From positions 1 through 24,712 of the forward strand of contig JSYX01000447.1 in NCBI GenBank assembly GCA_000787465.1: a DNA stretch of 24,712 bases, in the 5' to 3' direction. This stretch comes from Thermomucor indicae-seudaticae (lineage: Eukaryota > Mucoromycota > Mucoromycetes > Mucorales > Lichtheimiaceae). This document shows, in pieces, positions 1-11,451 of this stretch. The notes beneath the pieces were generated by a model. That model saw nothing but the letters and a program-made list of their open reading frames with translations, did no database searches and was not told the origin of the DNA. The position numbers were made by a program, and so were the translations under genes. Position 1 is the first letter of the stretch. The number at the start of each line of letters is the position of its first letter.

Positions 1-172
1 CCACCCCTCGCCTATTCTCTCTGACTGATGATAGATCGTGATGATATTGCAGGAAAGCCGTTCGCGCTACTGAAGCGCGCGCTTCGTCGCGTCGCGTTGT
101 GTGCAAAACTCCGTTCGCCCGTTTTCCTAGTTTTGCACTGAGCAATAAAGATCAAGTTTCGTACCTGAATCC
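1..172 (+). promoter_or_regulatory. Upstream region of POLE2 with GC-rich palindrome
   Basis: This short leader precedes the POLE2 start codon. It holds a 14-bp perfect palindrome, GAAGCGCGCGCTTC at 72-85, close to TTCGCGC at 61-67 and followed by repeated CGTCGCG motifs. Such GCGC cores resemble E2F/MBF-type sites that drive S-phase genes in eukaryotes, which would suit a replication gene. The assignment of a factor is inference. No clear TATA box was seen. Confidence 0.4.
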
Positions 173-2534
173 ATGGCCATCAATCAGCGTCGAAAAATTT
201 CCCGTGTAGCGTACCTCGTATTCACCAAAAAGTATGGATTACATTTACACAGCGATGCGACCCGGTACCTGGAAGAGTTGCTTCAAGACGAAGAGAACCT
301 GACGGAAACCCTGGAAAAGATCGTCAAGGCGTACAAGAGGCGATTTGCAGGTAGTGACAGTCCAGAAGGGTGCTGCACAACTTGGCTTAATACCGTTCCC
401 GCGGTTAGATCAAAGTACGGTTATTGTCAGTAAACAGAATGTGCAAGAAGTTGTTACTTCGCTTCAAACGTCAGCCGCGGCAGCAGCTATTATCACACCG
501 TTTACAAGGCCTGAAGACGAACTAGAACAGAATATGCAGGATATGACTATACGTGAAAAGGTCGATGTAGCGCAACATTTTCACGTAGTAGGCGCTTTTG
601 ATATGCCCCGGTATCATTATCATGCGCACCGAAAAGCATTCGTACGGTAAGCAAAAGCTTCTACTAAGGCCAGCACCTGCAAACTAAAGGATTGGACATA
701 CGTAGATCTTCTGAGCATCCGTCGCTACTGGGTTCAGCAAAGGCCAAGGGAGACTTGTTCAGAGATCGGTTCCAGATCATCAAACAACGGTTACTGCGCA
801 ACGAGAACTTTGCCCCGTCTTCAATGTATGGCGCAGGTACTGAAAGTTTTCTCAAAGTGAGTTTGGCACTTTTATTATCGCAGTATTGGAGGAGGGGTTG
901 CTCTAGTTACTTAACTGTTTGTTACAGATCACACCCATCAAAGCATTGATCGGCCATGATCGCGAACACTTCCTTTTGTTTGGTATGTTAACTCAGTTGG
1001 AAGAAGGCAAGCTTTTCCTGGAAGACGAAGACGGCTATGTGCAGCTGGATCTATCAGAAGCCGTAAGTGTTAAGATCTGGAGCAATAATACATGATAGTG
1101 GATGTCACATGATGTGATGCATGTAGACGTATGGGTCTGGGCTTTTTACGGACGGTACATTTGTTCTTGCAGAAGGAGTATATGGAGATGATCATATCTT
1201 CCATGTTGATGAAATCGGATTTCCTCCAGCTGAACATCGAGAACGGAGCGAGTAAGAAGAAAAGTGATTTTCTGAACCGTTGCTGTTGTTGATGGCATAC
1301 TAAAAGCGGGGATGCAGTGCTTTATTTAAACATGTCGACTTTCTTGGTTTACCAAAGCCGCTAATAGATGAGGTATAAACTTGTTAAATAGATTGCTACC
1401 ATTGAATGCTGGTGAAGGCTAACTGAAGGACATTTAGGACATCTTACGTATTGAAGAAACAGCTAATAATGATATATTCTTTGCCATCCTATCCGACGTG
1501 TGGCTGGATCAACCTAGGGTAGGTTTGCGATATTCTGCGTTAGTAATCGTTTTCGACCAACCGCAAAACGGAACTCTCCAGGTTATGGATGCTCTGCGAC
1601 GAATATTTGAAGGATATTCCAACGACAAGATCCCGTTAGCTTTTATTTTTATTGGAAACTTTACCAGTCGACCCTTTGTAAATACAGGAGCACATATTGC
1701 TCAATATCGAGGTATATATAGCGCAGCGGAAAGGGGATGGGCTAAGAATTACTAACTCGTTTCATAGACAATTTCTCGACGCTAGCAGATTTGGTTTCCG
1801 AATTCCCTGCAATCGCAACCTACTCTTATTTCGTATTCGTCCCAGGAAACCGAGATCCTTGGGGCGGAAACAATCTGCCACAGCCTGCCATTCCCGAATT
1901 TCTTACTTCACGTGTAAAGCAGAAAGTGCGCAGAGCCATATTTACTACGAACCCTTGCCGGTAACGCCCGCTCGCCAGCATCCTGACAGACATCAAATAG
2001 AACGACACGTGTTCCTCTAACCGCATTTCTTTTTCTAAAGCATTCGATATTGCACCCAAGACATTGTGATATATAGAGAAGACATACTAGCACGACTGTG
2101 GAGAAACACGCTCTTGCCACCACACTTGGGACCAGACGAGCATCCGACGAGACATGTAGGTCCATCTATGAGAGAGCGGACTAGATAGATAGTCGTCGTA
2201 CACGCTAACGATATTCTTTTGTAGTTGGTGCGTACAGTAGTAGACCAGGGACATTTATGTCCGCTTCCCTTATCCGTGCGACCGATATACTGGACGTACG
2301 ACCACGCTCTGCGATTATATCCATTGCCACATGCGGTAAGTTCAGAGGGGGGCCTGATTCTTTGTTATTTTTGACACCTTTGTATTGGTTTGGCAGGTTG
2401 TTCTAGCGGACCAATGTGATAATTTCGGCATTACGTACGAGGGTTCCCATTGCATTTGCCCGGGAAGTTTTCCAAATTCGGATTACTCATGGAGTACATA
2501 TTATCCAGCCAAAAAGGTTTCAGAACGATGGTAA
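173..2534 (+). CDS. POLE2: DNA polymerase epsilon subunit B (POLE2/DPB2)
   Basis: This is the second subunit of the leading-strand replicase, a nuclear non-catalytic B subunit that stabilises the holoenzyme. The model is join(173..350, 409..646, 706..856, 928..1062, 1127..1251, 1318..1372, 1438..1518, 1582..1711, 1768..1960, 2041..2155, 2225..2335, 2397..2534), giving 549 aa against 527 in human. The N-terminal helical domain is followed by the motif [12 protein letters not shown], then an OB-fold stretch ([14 protein letters not shown]) and the inactive calcineurin-like phosphoesterase domain ([65 protein letters not shown]). All exon phases agree. The first intron (351-408, 58 nt) explains an apparent frame change near 350. 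Introns run 58-80 nt and have ordinary GT-AG ends. Little doubt about identity; some exon edges could move by a few bases. Confidence 0.93.
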
Positions 2535-2926
2535 CTATCACCAGTCATATTTATTCACTGTCGTTGTACTAATTCTTGAATTATTTTAGTATATTGCCAA
2601 CGTAATAATACATTCTGTATATAGCTGTTGCATTTCTACACAAAAAGAACATCTTTCGGATGCCAGGAGATTTTTTTCGGTTCAGCCTCAGATGGGGAAA
2701 CGTGCGAAAGACAAAAAGACATCATCACATGAGTCTTGCTTTGATGGTAATTTTCTCAGGAAAAGGCACAGGCTTTTTCGGCCATTTTCCGTCCCCGCTG
2801 ATTTTTTCCTGTCGCATTGAGCAAATCCGAAGTCTTGGGAGACTGTCAAGTGTGGAGAAAATGCGGAGAAAGACAGGGACTTTTTTCCGCCTATATAGAT
2901 GTGCATTTATTTCTTCCAAACCAGCA
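2535..2926. other. Convergent intergenic region
   Basis: This 392-bp stretch separates the stop codons of POLE2 (+) and the GH43 gene (-), so it must hold both 3' ends. It is AT-rich, with TTTTTT tracts, and the short reading frames across it on both strands show no family resemblance. I see no RNA gene or repeat. Confidence 0.5.
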
Positions 2927-5113
<2,187 letters not shown>

Positions 5114-7006
5114 ATGATCAGTCGGCCGACTATTACCAGGAAACGTTTTCTAACTTACTGCTACGGTGTCTGTGCAGCCTTGTGCATGTTCATTAACGGA
5201 TTTGATGCTTGTGAGTTGACAGAAATATGTCAGCCATTTCTTTGTTTGTGTTTCGCTGACCTTGACCCCTATTTTTTGACAGCCGTTTTCAACAATTTAC
5301 AGGGCATTCAAACTTTTATGAATTATATGCACCTTGACAAGGATGCTCCTGAAGATCAAAGTCTTATTGGTGCAGTGACTTCTTCCTACATGACTGCCAC
5401 CATCATAGCAGGTCTTTCGGTCTCTCCGATGCTCTCCAACTACTGCGGCCGTCGGGTCACTATTTTTATTGGCTGCTTTATAGTCGTTACCGCCTCCTTT
5501 ATTCAGAGTACGCATTCCTGCTCATCCAGCTGTCTTATATTGTTTCGACTGACGTTATCCTTCCTTGCAGCATTTTCACCTAATCTTGCAACGTTTATTG
5601 GCGGAAGAATTGTTCTTGGTTTAGGCCAAGGTATCGCTCTGCCTGCAGGCCCTGTATTTATGGGCGAAATCTGCCCCGCCGAAGTTCGTGGCCGAATGCT
5701 TTCTTTCTGGCAAATGCTGTAAGCCATGTCTGTCTTTCTTTCTTTCACTCTTCAGTAACAATACATACGATCAATCACTATATTAACAGGTATTCTGTTG
5801 GTGCTTTGGTCACTTCGTACGCTGCTTACGGCACACAAATGACACCAAGTCTTGGTAACTGGCAATGGAAGACGATTACTTTGATCCAAGCTGCTATTCC
5901 CATTATCTGTTGCATTGGCATTTGCCTGTGTCCTGAATCGCCACGTTGGTTGATACAGAAAGGCAAGATCGATAAGGCCAAACGGGCACTGCTACGCGTT
6001 CGCGAAGAGCACGAAGTTGACGAAGAAATTGAAGCAGTATGACTCCATTGACTACATCAAGTATTGCTTCAACATAACTCATCCCTTTCCCTTATTTAAT
6101 AGATCAAAGCCGCCATCAAATGGGAACAAGAAAACGCAACCAACTCGCTCAAGGACTTGTGGAAAGACAAGTCGGTTCGAAAGCGTCTTTGTAAGCAAAC
6201 TTTGTTTTCCAATCGCTTCGTTATTAAGTGCTAACTCTAATTTCCAGTCCTCGGTTTAATTATCAACTTCGGCCAACAAGTGACCGGTCAGTCTATGATG
6301 AACAATTACTCGACCAAAGTGTATCAAAAGGTCTTTAGCAGCGACTCAACGATCCTGTTGATCAACGCTTTGAATTACACTTTCGGCATTTTGTTCACCC
6401 TCACGTGTACCTTTCTGTCGGATCGCATGGGCCGTACGACGATGCTTATCATTGCCGGTATTGGTCAAGCCTTAATGTTGTTGATTGCAGCCACCGTCTA
6501 CATTACAACCCCAACCTACGGGGACAGCAAGTCGCTTGGTGTTGGTATCGCGCTCGTCCTGGTCATGTTCTTGTTCACCTTCTTTTACAAGCCTGGCTGG
6601 GGTGCCACCGTCTGGATTTACACTTCTGAAATCTTCCCAACTAGTGTTCGTGCCACCGCTGTCTCGGTCTGCACCAACACCCAGAACATTGGTAATCTGG
6701 TTATGGCACAAGTCTTCCCGTCGATGTTTGTGGGTAGGTGGCTTTTTTCGGGAAACATATCCACCACTAATAGCTAACTCACTTTTGCGATTAGCTATGG
6801 AATTCTACTCATTCTATGTTTGGATGAGTGTCAACATTGTCCTGGCCGTCTTAGTGTACTTCTTCTATCCGGAAACCAAGGGTGTCCCGCTCGAAGAAAT
6901 GGATGCTCTCTTTGGCGGCAAATCCAAGACGGATGCGGTCATGGCTCACGCTCATATCAAAGACGACGACGATACAACTTCTTATAACAACGAGAAATCT
7001 GTTTAA
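5114..7006 (+). CDS. MFS sugar transporter (hexose/lactose permease type)
   Basis: This plasma-membrane sugar:proton symporter belongs to the major facilitator sugar-porter family. The model is join(5114..5210, 5283..5507, 5571..5718, 5790..6036, 6103..6190, 6248..6733, 6795..7006), 500 aa, the usual length for twelve membrane helices. Family signatures in order are CGRRVTIFIG in the loop 2-3 region, GGRIVLGLGQG in helix 4, PAEVRGRM, PESPRWLIQKGK before the central loop, QQVTGQSMMNNY in helix 7, SDRMGRTTM, and the C-terminal FFYPETKGVPLEEMDALF. The first two introns (72 and 63 nt) are multiples of three without stops, so an unspliced reading looks open. The start at 5114 is the first ATG before the first helix; a CAG just upstream could be an acceptor of a leader intron. 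Pairing with GH43 suggests xylose, arabinose or oligosaccharide as substrate, which is not proven. Confidence 0.9.
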
Positions 7007-7533
7007 TACTTTTTTGATCTATTGACTTATGGCTGGTCCATTGCTCCCTTTTGCCAATCTTCGCTTTTCATATCCTCATCTCAACTTTATTCGATGGTTT
7101 CCTTCTTTGCATGTACATCATATTCCGAGTTTTCCCATAGTTTCTTCCAAGCCAAAGTAATAAAGATACGCCACTAAATGTGTTGTCAATGCTGAATCGC
7201 TATATTCGGCCATCAGCGAGTTGATCTGTAGGGAAGGCTCTCCATTATTCGATTTTGGATACTGTTCGCAGTGAGATCGTGTTTGATAACTGCTTGTCAA
7301 AACTGAAGAAGCAATTGCTCTATCACTACATTGAATTCAGCTATGATACTGTCAAGGATGAGTCAGGACACTCGGAATTCTTCCGTCAAGGATTCACGGA
7401 GGTGCTTGCATTTCACACAATGCTGGATAGCCAATTACTTTATATTTTCAAACTGTGGTAGTTTTCCATTTTTATTCTACTAACATTACTGCATATAAAT
7501 CCAATAAAGTACACGAAACTAAAGTCAATGGTC
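7007..7533. other. Convergent intergenic region
   Basis: This 527-bp stretch lies between the transporter stop and the GT15 stop. AATAAA at 7159-7164 (+) could serve the transporter mRNA; TTTATT at 7471-7476 is AATAAA on the minus strand, 58 bp beyond the GT15 stop. Two short overlapping reading frames (7118-7300 minus, 7255-7461 plus) lack a good start context or a recognisable domain. Confidence 0.45.
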
Positions 7534-9103
7534 TTATAGCTGACCCAGCCACTTATCAGACAATAAAAGCCGTTCTGTGAACAGACCCAACTGACGCAAA
7601 GTGGAGTGATCAACGTAGCGGAGTAAATCTAAGGTGCAACTGTCCGGATGGAAGTCTAGAATGCGCAATCCTTTTAGCTATCGCAAAAGATACAAAAGAA
7701 ATCCTTTGGAAGGCGCGCAAATATCCTTACCATAAGTCTGATAAATATCGCAGCTGCACCGATGCATGACGTCCATGGTAACTGGACAATGTTCTGCCAC
7801 AGAGTGAGCGTACCCGATATCGTTGAAGAAATGAATCTGGTCCCGTTTCAGAAACATGGCCGCAGCCAGTGTTCTCACAGGTGCATCACCCCATCTAACA
7901 AGAGCGATAATCTGAGCTCGCCTCGTACAGAGAGAGAGAGAGAGAGTTCCAAAGACAAAAAATTCACCTTTCATAAAAGAACCCTCCTTGACGATCCAAG
8001 AAGCCAAAGTATTCCTGATAAGCGCGAGATCTTAGAAAGTTCAAGTCGACAATTTCAAAGTTGGACCACATGTGGCAATAGTTGTACTCGTTCTGGTTGC
8101 TCATAATCCAGGGCATGATAGTCTCATTGTGCGGTAAGACAAAGTGTGCTTTCTCCGTCATGAATTTCTGTGTGCCTGACCATAAACTGGTTATCGATTC
8201 TGGTGCTTCGCGCATTGTCAACGTGAATCCTAGCCAAACAGATTCAGTACCCGTCATCCAGTTTATTAAGCAGCCATTTATCTTTTCGTTTCCTTTACCT
8301 AGCGTCTTGTTATTTTGCTTCATAAACAAGAACGGGTCGGACACCAAGTCGCATGAGTAACTTGAACCCGGTTCAACGCGCCACACATATTCCACGTTGC
8401 GAAACAGAGGGTGATGAAAAAAGAGGCCGGCCTGATATCTCAGTAACTGATGAAACGACAAGCTTCCGCCCTTGTACACATTGTTCTGAAGAACCATTTG
8501 GAGCATCTTTTGCTCTGCTAACGGTACGTCAATCCAGCTTGGATACTCCCACGCGGCCGAATCGATCTTGCCAAAGTATATCGGTGCCTTGATTCCCTTG
8601 CGAATGTAGCGTCTAAAAAGCACTGAGAAGTCTTGGTTGCTTAGTAGTACCCATGGGTATCGCTGATTCTTGAACCGGTCTTGGACACTTCTCATAGCTT
8701 CTCGGGCAGCCTGCAGATCTTGATTACGGACCAACATATAGAAAGCTCCGCGTACTGGCAGGTCTTGCCATATATCTTCTGGAATATCCTGGTCTGGCTC
8801 GTACTCTGGGTGAAGATGTGAGGTTAGGTCGTATTCGCGTTTCTTCTGGTCAGCGGACGGCTGCTGGTCGCCGTTCGTCTGTTGCTTGCCGCAGAACTTT
8901 TGAACAAGTCCTGTTAGTTCTTCTGAATCGTATTCGACGTATCGTGGCCAAATGTATTGCCGCCCAACCAAGAAAATGGCCAGAAGCAAACCAGCCAGGA
9001 ACGCCGCCTGGAGGATTTGGCGCAGAAAACTGCGCCGATGTATAGATCTTTTGTTGAGAGGCGACCTAGGTGAAGAAAAGATGTCCTTGTCAAAGCAAAA
9101 CAT
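7534..9103 (-). CDS. Alpha-1,2-mannosyltransferase, GT15 family (KRE2/MNT1 type)
   Basis: This Golgi type II membrane enzyme transfers mannose from GDP-mannose to O- and N-linked glycans of secreted and cell-wall proteins. The model is complement(join(7534..7670, 7731..7894, 7968..8229, 8299..9103)), 455 aa. A basic cytoplasmic tail is followed by one membrane anchor at about residues 30-47, a stem, then the catalytic domain starting near RGAFYMLVRN. Family motifs include YPWVLLSNQDF, YVWRVEPGSSYSCD with the presumed catalytic Glu near residue 244, YNYCHMWSNFEI, GGFFYERWGDAPV and IHFFNDIGYAH, and conserved cysteines in RCSC and DSC close to the end. The 69-nt second-exon intron (8230-8298) has no stop and would add a spurious insert if retained. 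The last acceptor (7671) was chosen because it gives the DFHPDSC motif; AGCTAAAAG offers another nearby AG. Confidence 0.9.
7930..7947. repeat. AG/CT dinucleotide microsatellite inside a GT15 intron
   Basis: Nine tandem AG units lie inside the 73-nt intron 7895-7967 of the mannosyltransferase gene. On the transcribed strand the tract reads CTCTCT and lies between donor and branch region. It is likely length-variable but does not touch coding sequence. Confidence 0.85.
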
Positions 9104-9708
9104 TAATTAAAAGCTACGGACGTGCAGAGACACAAAAAACGATGGAACGAAGAGCGCGACATCTGCGTGGTTGCTAATAAAATTATCAGTCTAGTGGCAT
9201 GCAGATGGAAAATTTATTAAGGCCCGAGCGGGGTGAATCTCGGAGTGTGCCTTCTTGAACGCCCTGACATTAGTTAGACAGCCGTTGTCTTGCAAGGAGT
9301 ATGTATAAAATTCCTTCATTGGAAAATATGTACAATACAAGCAAAAAGGGAAAATAACTCATAGTCTGCAGCCACAAAGTCTGCCCTTTGCGCTCAGTTA
9401 TAATACATCCGCTTTACCCAATCCTGTATCACCAAATAATGGGAAGATGCGACCGTTGTTGAAGTAAGCGTGAGAAACGTTTCTTCCGCCCGTCTATAGT
9501 CGTTCCCCTCTAATAGTCATTAATGAGTTCCCTAATCAATGAACGCGTAGACCTTTTGGATATCGTCACAACCCAAATTAACAGTTGTGTTTAATGCAAA
9601 ATTAACAACGCATTCACAGCGACAAAATGTTTCACAGTGGACGAAAACCATAATCGAAACGGAAAAAGCAATCAAACAGTCAAAGAACCAAATTCAGATA
9701 TGTCCAGG
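9104..9708. other. Intergenic region upstream of GT15
   Basis: This 605-bp AT-rich stretch lies between the GT15 start codon and the stop codon of the acidic-protein gene. It should contain the GT15 promoter and the 3' end of the neighbour. No clear TATA box, RNA gene or repeat was recognised. Confidence 0.4.
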
Positions 9709-10565
9709 TTAATCAATTTCCATCGTAGCAGAGTCATCGACTGTAAAGTTTTCGCAACCAGCGAGAGGGTCTGCTCCATCCACTTCCATTGTGTAACTCG
9801 GATCCGCATTTCGAACCTAACACAAGTATCATCAGAATCCGCCATAGAGTCGGTATTGATAAAGCATGGCATACAGCTTCCAAGGCTTTGGGCGACAAAG
9901 AACGCTTCCACAAAGGCTCCTGGTACAAGACGAGAGCACCCTGATTTGCAGAACTACAGTGCGGTTATTAGTGTCGCAAAGAGCACGAAAAAAGGACCAC
10001 AAGAGAGACCTACGATTCCACCGGTTGCGACCCGAGCACAAAGCGCGGTATTCGCAGTTTCTTCTCGCCAGAGCGTTTTTCCATGGGTATACTGGAACCA
10101 TTGTTCATCTTTGCGTCCATTAATTTGTTCCCTTCTTGATCGGTGCTCAAAACGACGTGTTTCTCGGCGTCTTCTCCAACATCATCATCGTCGTCGTCGT
10201 CCTTATGGCTGGCCAAGTATTCATCAATATCTTCGATTCGAACTACATGTGGTGAATGTGTGACAGGTTCCATATAAACGTCAGTCGTGCTTGGGCTTGG
10301 AACAACATCATTTGATATCGCTTTAAAGTCCCCACGTGAGATCATTTGATAATCATCTCATAAAGAAAGCTGCAAGAAGAATACCTGGCGACGGGCTCGA
10401 GAGCACTGTTGAAGGGTTTGTAGCTTGTTGTTCGTAATTCAGGTCAGCGGTCATTCTCTTCTTCCGGGGATGCCACGCTGGTGTGTAAGTGGGAGAGTCG
10501 CAAGGAGAACGCGGCCGTTTCTGCGGTCGGCAGAAGAATGGAGAATTAAGTGGCAAAACCTGCAT
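9709..10565 (-). CDS. Uncharacterised acidic, probably nuclear protein
   Basis: I do not recognise this protein with confidence. The model is complement(join(9709..9816, 9875..9953, 10014..10320, 10385..10565)), 224 aa; introns of 58, 60 and 64 nt all have GT-AG ends and keep phase. The N-terminus is basic and proline-rich (QKRPRSPCDSP, HPRKKRM), like a nuclear localisation signal. A Ser/Pro-rich part follows, then VVRIEDIDEYLASHK and a run of seven Asp residues. The C-terminal part holds GALVLYQEPLWKRSLSPKAL and an acidic end with MEVDGADPLAG. The arrangement of a basic RKK segment and a short LVLY..P..LSPKALEA segment is loosely like the small HCFC1R1 (HPIP) proteins of animals, but that is from memory and weak. 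Another in-frame ATG at 10715 would give 274 aa; 10565 is preferred because the extra 50 residues look like a pyrimidine-rich leader. Confidence 0.72.
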
Positions 10566-10918
10566 TCTGTACCAGCAAATTGCGAATGGACAAGGATCGT
10601 AACGAAGAATGGAGAGAGAAGGTCGAGTAAAAAAAAGATTGCTTGTGCAACCGAAAAAGAATCTGGAATGATCCACGGCGTTCTGCATGAATTCCTCCGC
10701 TCTTTTTCTTTCCATTGTTATCCAATTGCTACCGTTGAGCGTCCTTTTTCATGGCAATAAACTATACAACTTGCTTGATTAACGGTAACAACAATGATTT
10801 ATATATCCACTTTACAGCTTTAAACAACAACCAGCGAAAAAGAGGTTTTTAAGACACCTTTCGAATCAAGCTTTTCATTTATTGAAGCGAGGAAAGTAAG
10901 GTAGCCGCGTCAAAACGT
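10566..10918. other. Promoter of acidic-protein gene and 3' end of eL31 gene
   Basis: This 353-bp stretch lies between two genes on the minus strand. TTTATT at 10878-10883 is AATAAA on the minus strand, 36 bp after the eL31 stop, and is a plausible polyadenylation signal. The part near 10566-10650 is pyrimidine-rich on the minus strand, as in a fungal 5' leader. No other gene was seen. Confidence 0.5.
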
Positions 10919-11351
10919 TTACTCGTCATCAACAACAGTGGTCTCGAGACCTGCAGCAGAAACACAATGTTAGATCAGCATCTTCAGCATAAATGAATGA
11001 CTGTCAAAGAAACTCACCCTTGAAGTTGGTGGTGGGGACGTAGGTAACGTAGGAGTAAAGCTTTTCCTTGGCATCCTCGTCGTCGTTACGTTTGCGAGCA
11101 ATGCGAACACGGATGCGGTGGGGCACATTGCGGACACCGCGAGCCCACAGGGCCTTGTTCAAAGCGGGATCAATACGGACATCCTTGGTGTTCATGGCCT
11201 TCTGGGCGAAAGCCTTGACGGCCTTGACAGCAGTGGGAGTGCGCTTCTTGAACGAACGGCCATGGACCAGCTTGTGCAGGTGAATGGTGTACTCGCGAGT
11301 AACGACGTCAGAAAGGGTCGAGCGCTTGGGAGTCTTTTGGTCCTTGGCCAT
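10919..11351 (-). CDS. RPL31: 60S ribosomal protein eL31
   Basis: This is a small basic protein of the large cytosolic ribosomal subunit, near the peptide exit tunnel. The model is complement(join(10919..10950, 11018..11351)), 121 aa against 125 in human. Conserved segments are [52 protein letters not shown] and [20 protein letters not shown], ending with VDDE. The 67-nt intron has donor GGTGAGT and acceptor TGCAG. The ATG lies directly after a TTTTAG acceptor, so the leader probably carries its own intron. Codon choice is strongly biased toward C-ending codons, as expected for a highly expressed gene. Confidence 0.95.
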
Positions 11352-11451
11352 CTAAAACGCCAAGATCAATCCATCCATCCGTTGATCCTGTTTCATCCAT
11401 GACATCCATCGACCTGGGACATCACATCTTTTTGCCTGTGGAGGCACTTAC
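11352..11451 (-). other. Probable 5'-leader intron of the eL31 gene
   Basis: Reading the minus strand, a strong donor GTAAGT starts at 11451 and an acceptor GTTTTAG ends at 11352, immediately before the eL31 start codon. Its 100-nt length is greater than that of the coding introns here. Leader introns are common in ribosomal protein genes. This is inferred from splice signals alone. Confidence 0.6.

Noticed and set aside
345..433. Apparent frameshift in POLE2 near 350, or a 10-nt intron 351-360
   Set aside because: A normal 58-nt intron at 351-408, with GTAGTG donor, TTAAT branch-like site and TTAG acceptor, joins both frames in phase, so no error or abnormal intron is needed.
7118..7461. 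Two short overlapping reading frames between the transporter and GT15 genes
   Set aside because: They lie in 3' regions beside polyadenylation signals, start at poor codons and show no recognisable domain. A small spliced gene cannot be excluded.
9637..10263. 208-codon open frame on the plus strand
   Set aside because: It covers the minus-strand acidic-protein gene and crosses its introns; the minus-strand model has consistent splice sites and phase.
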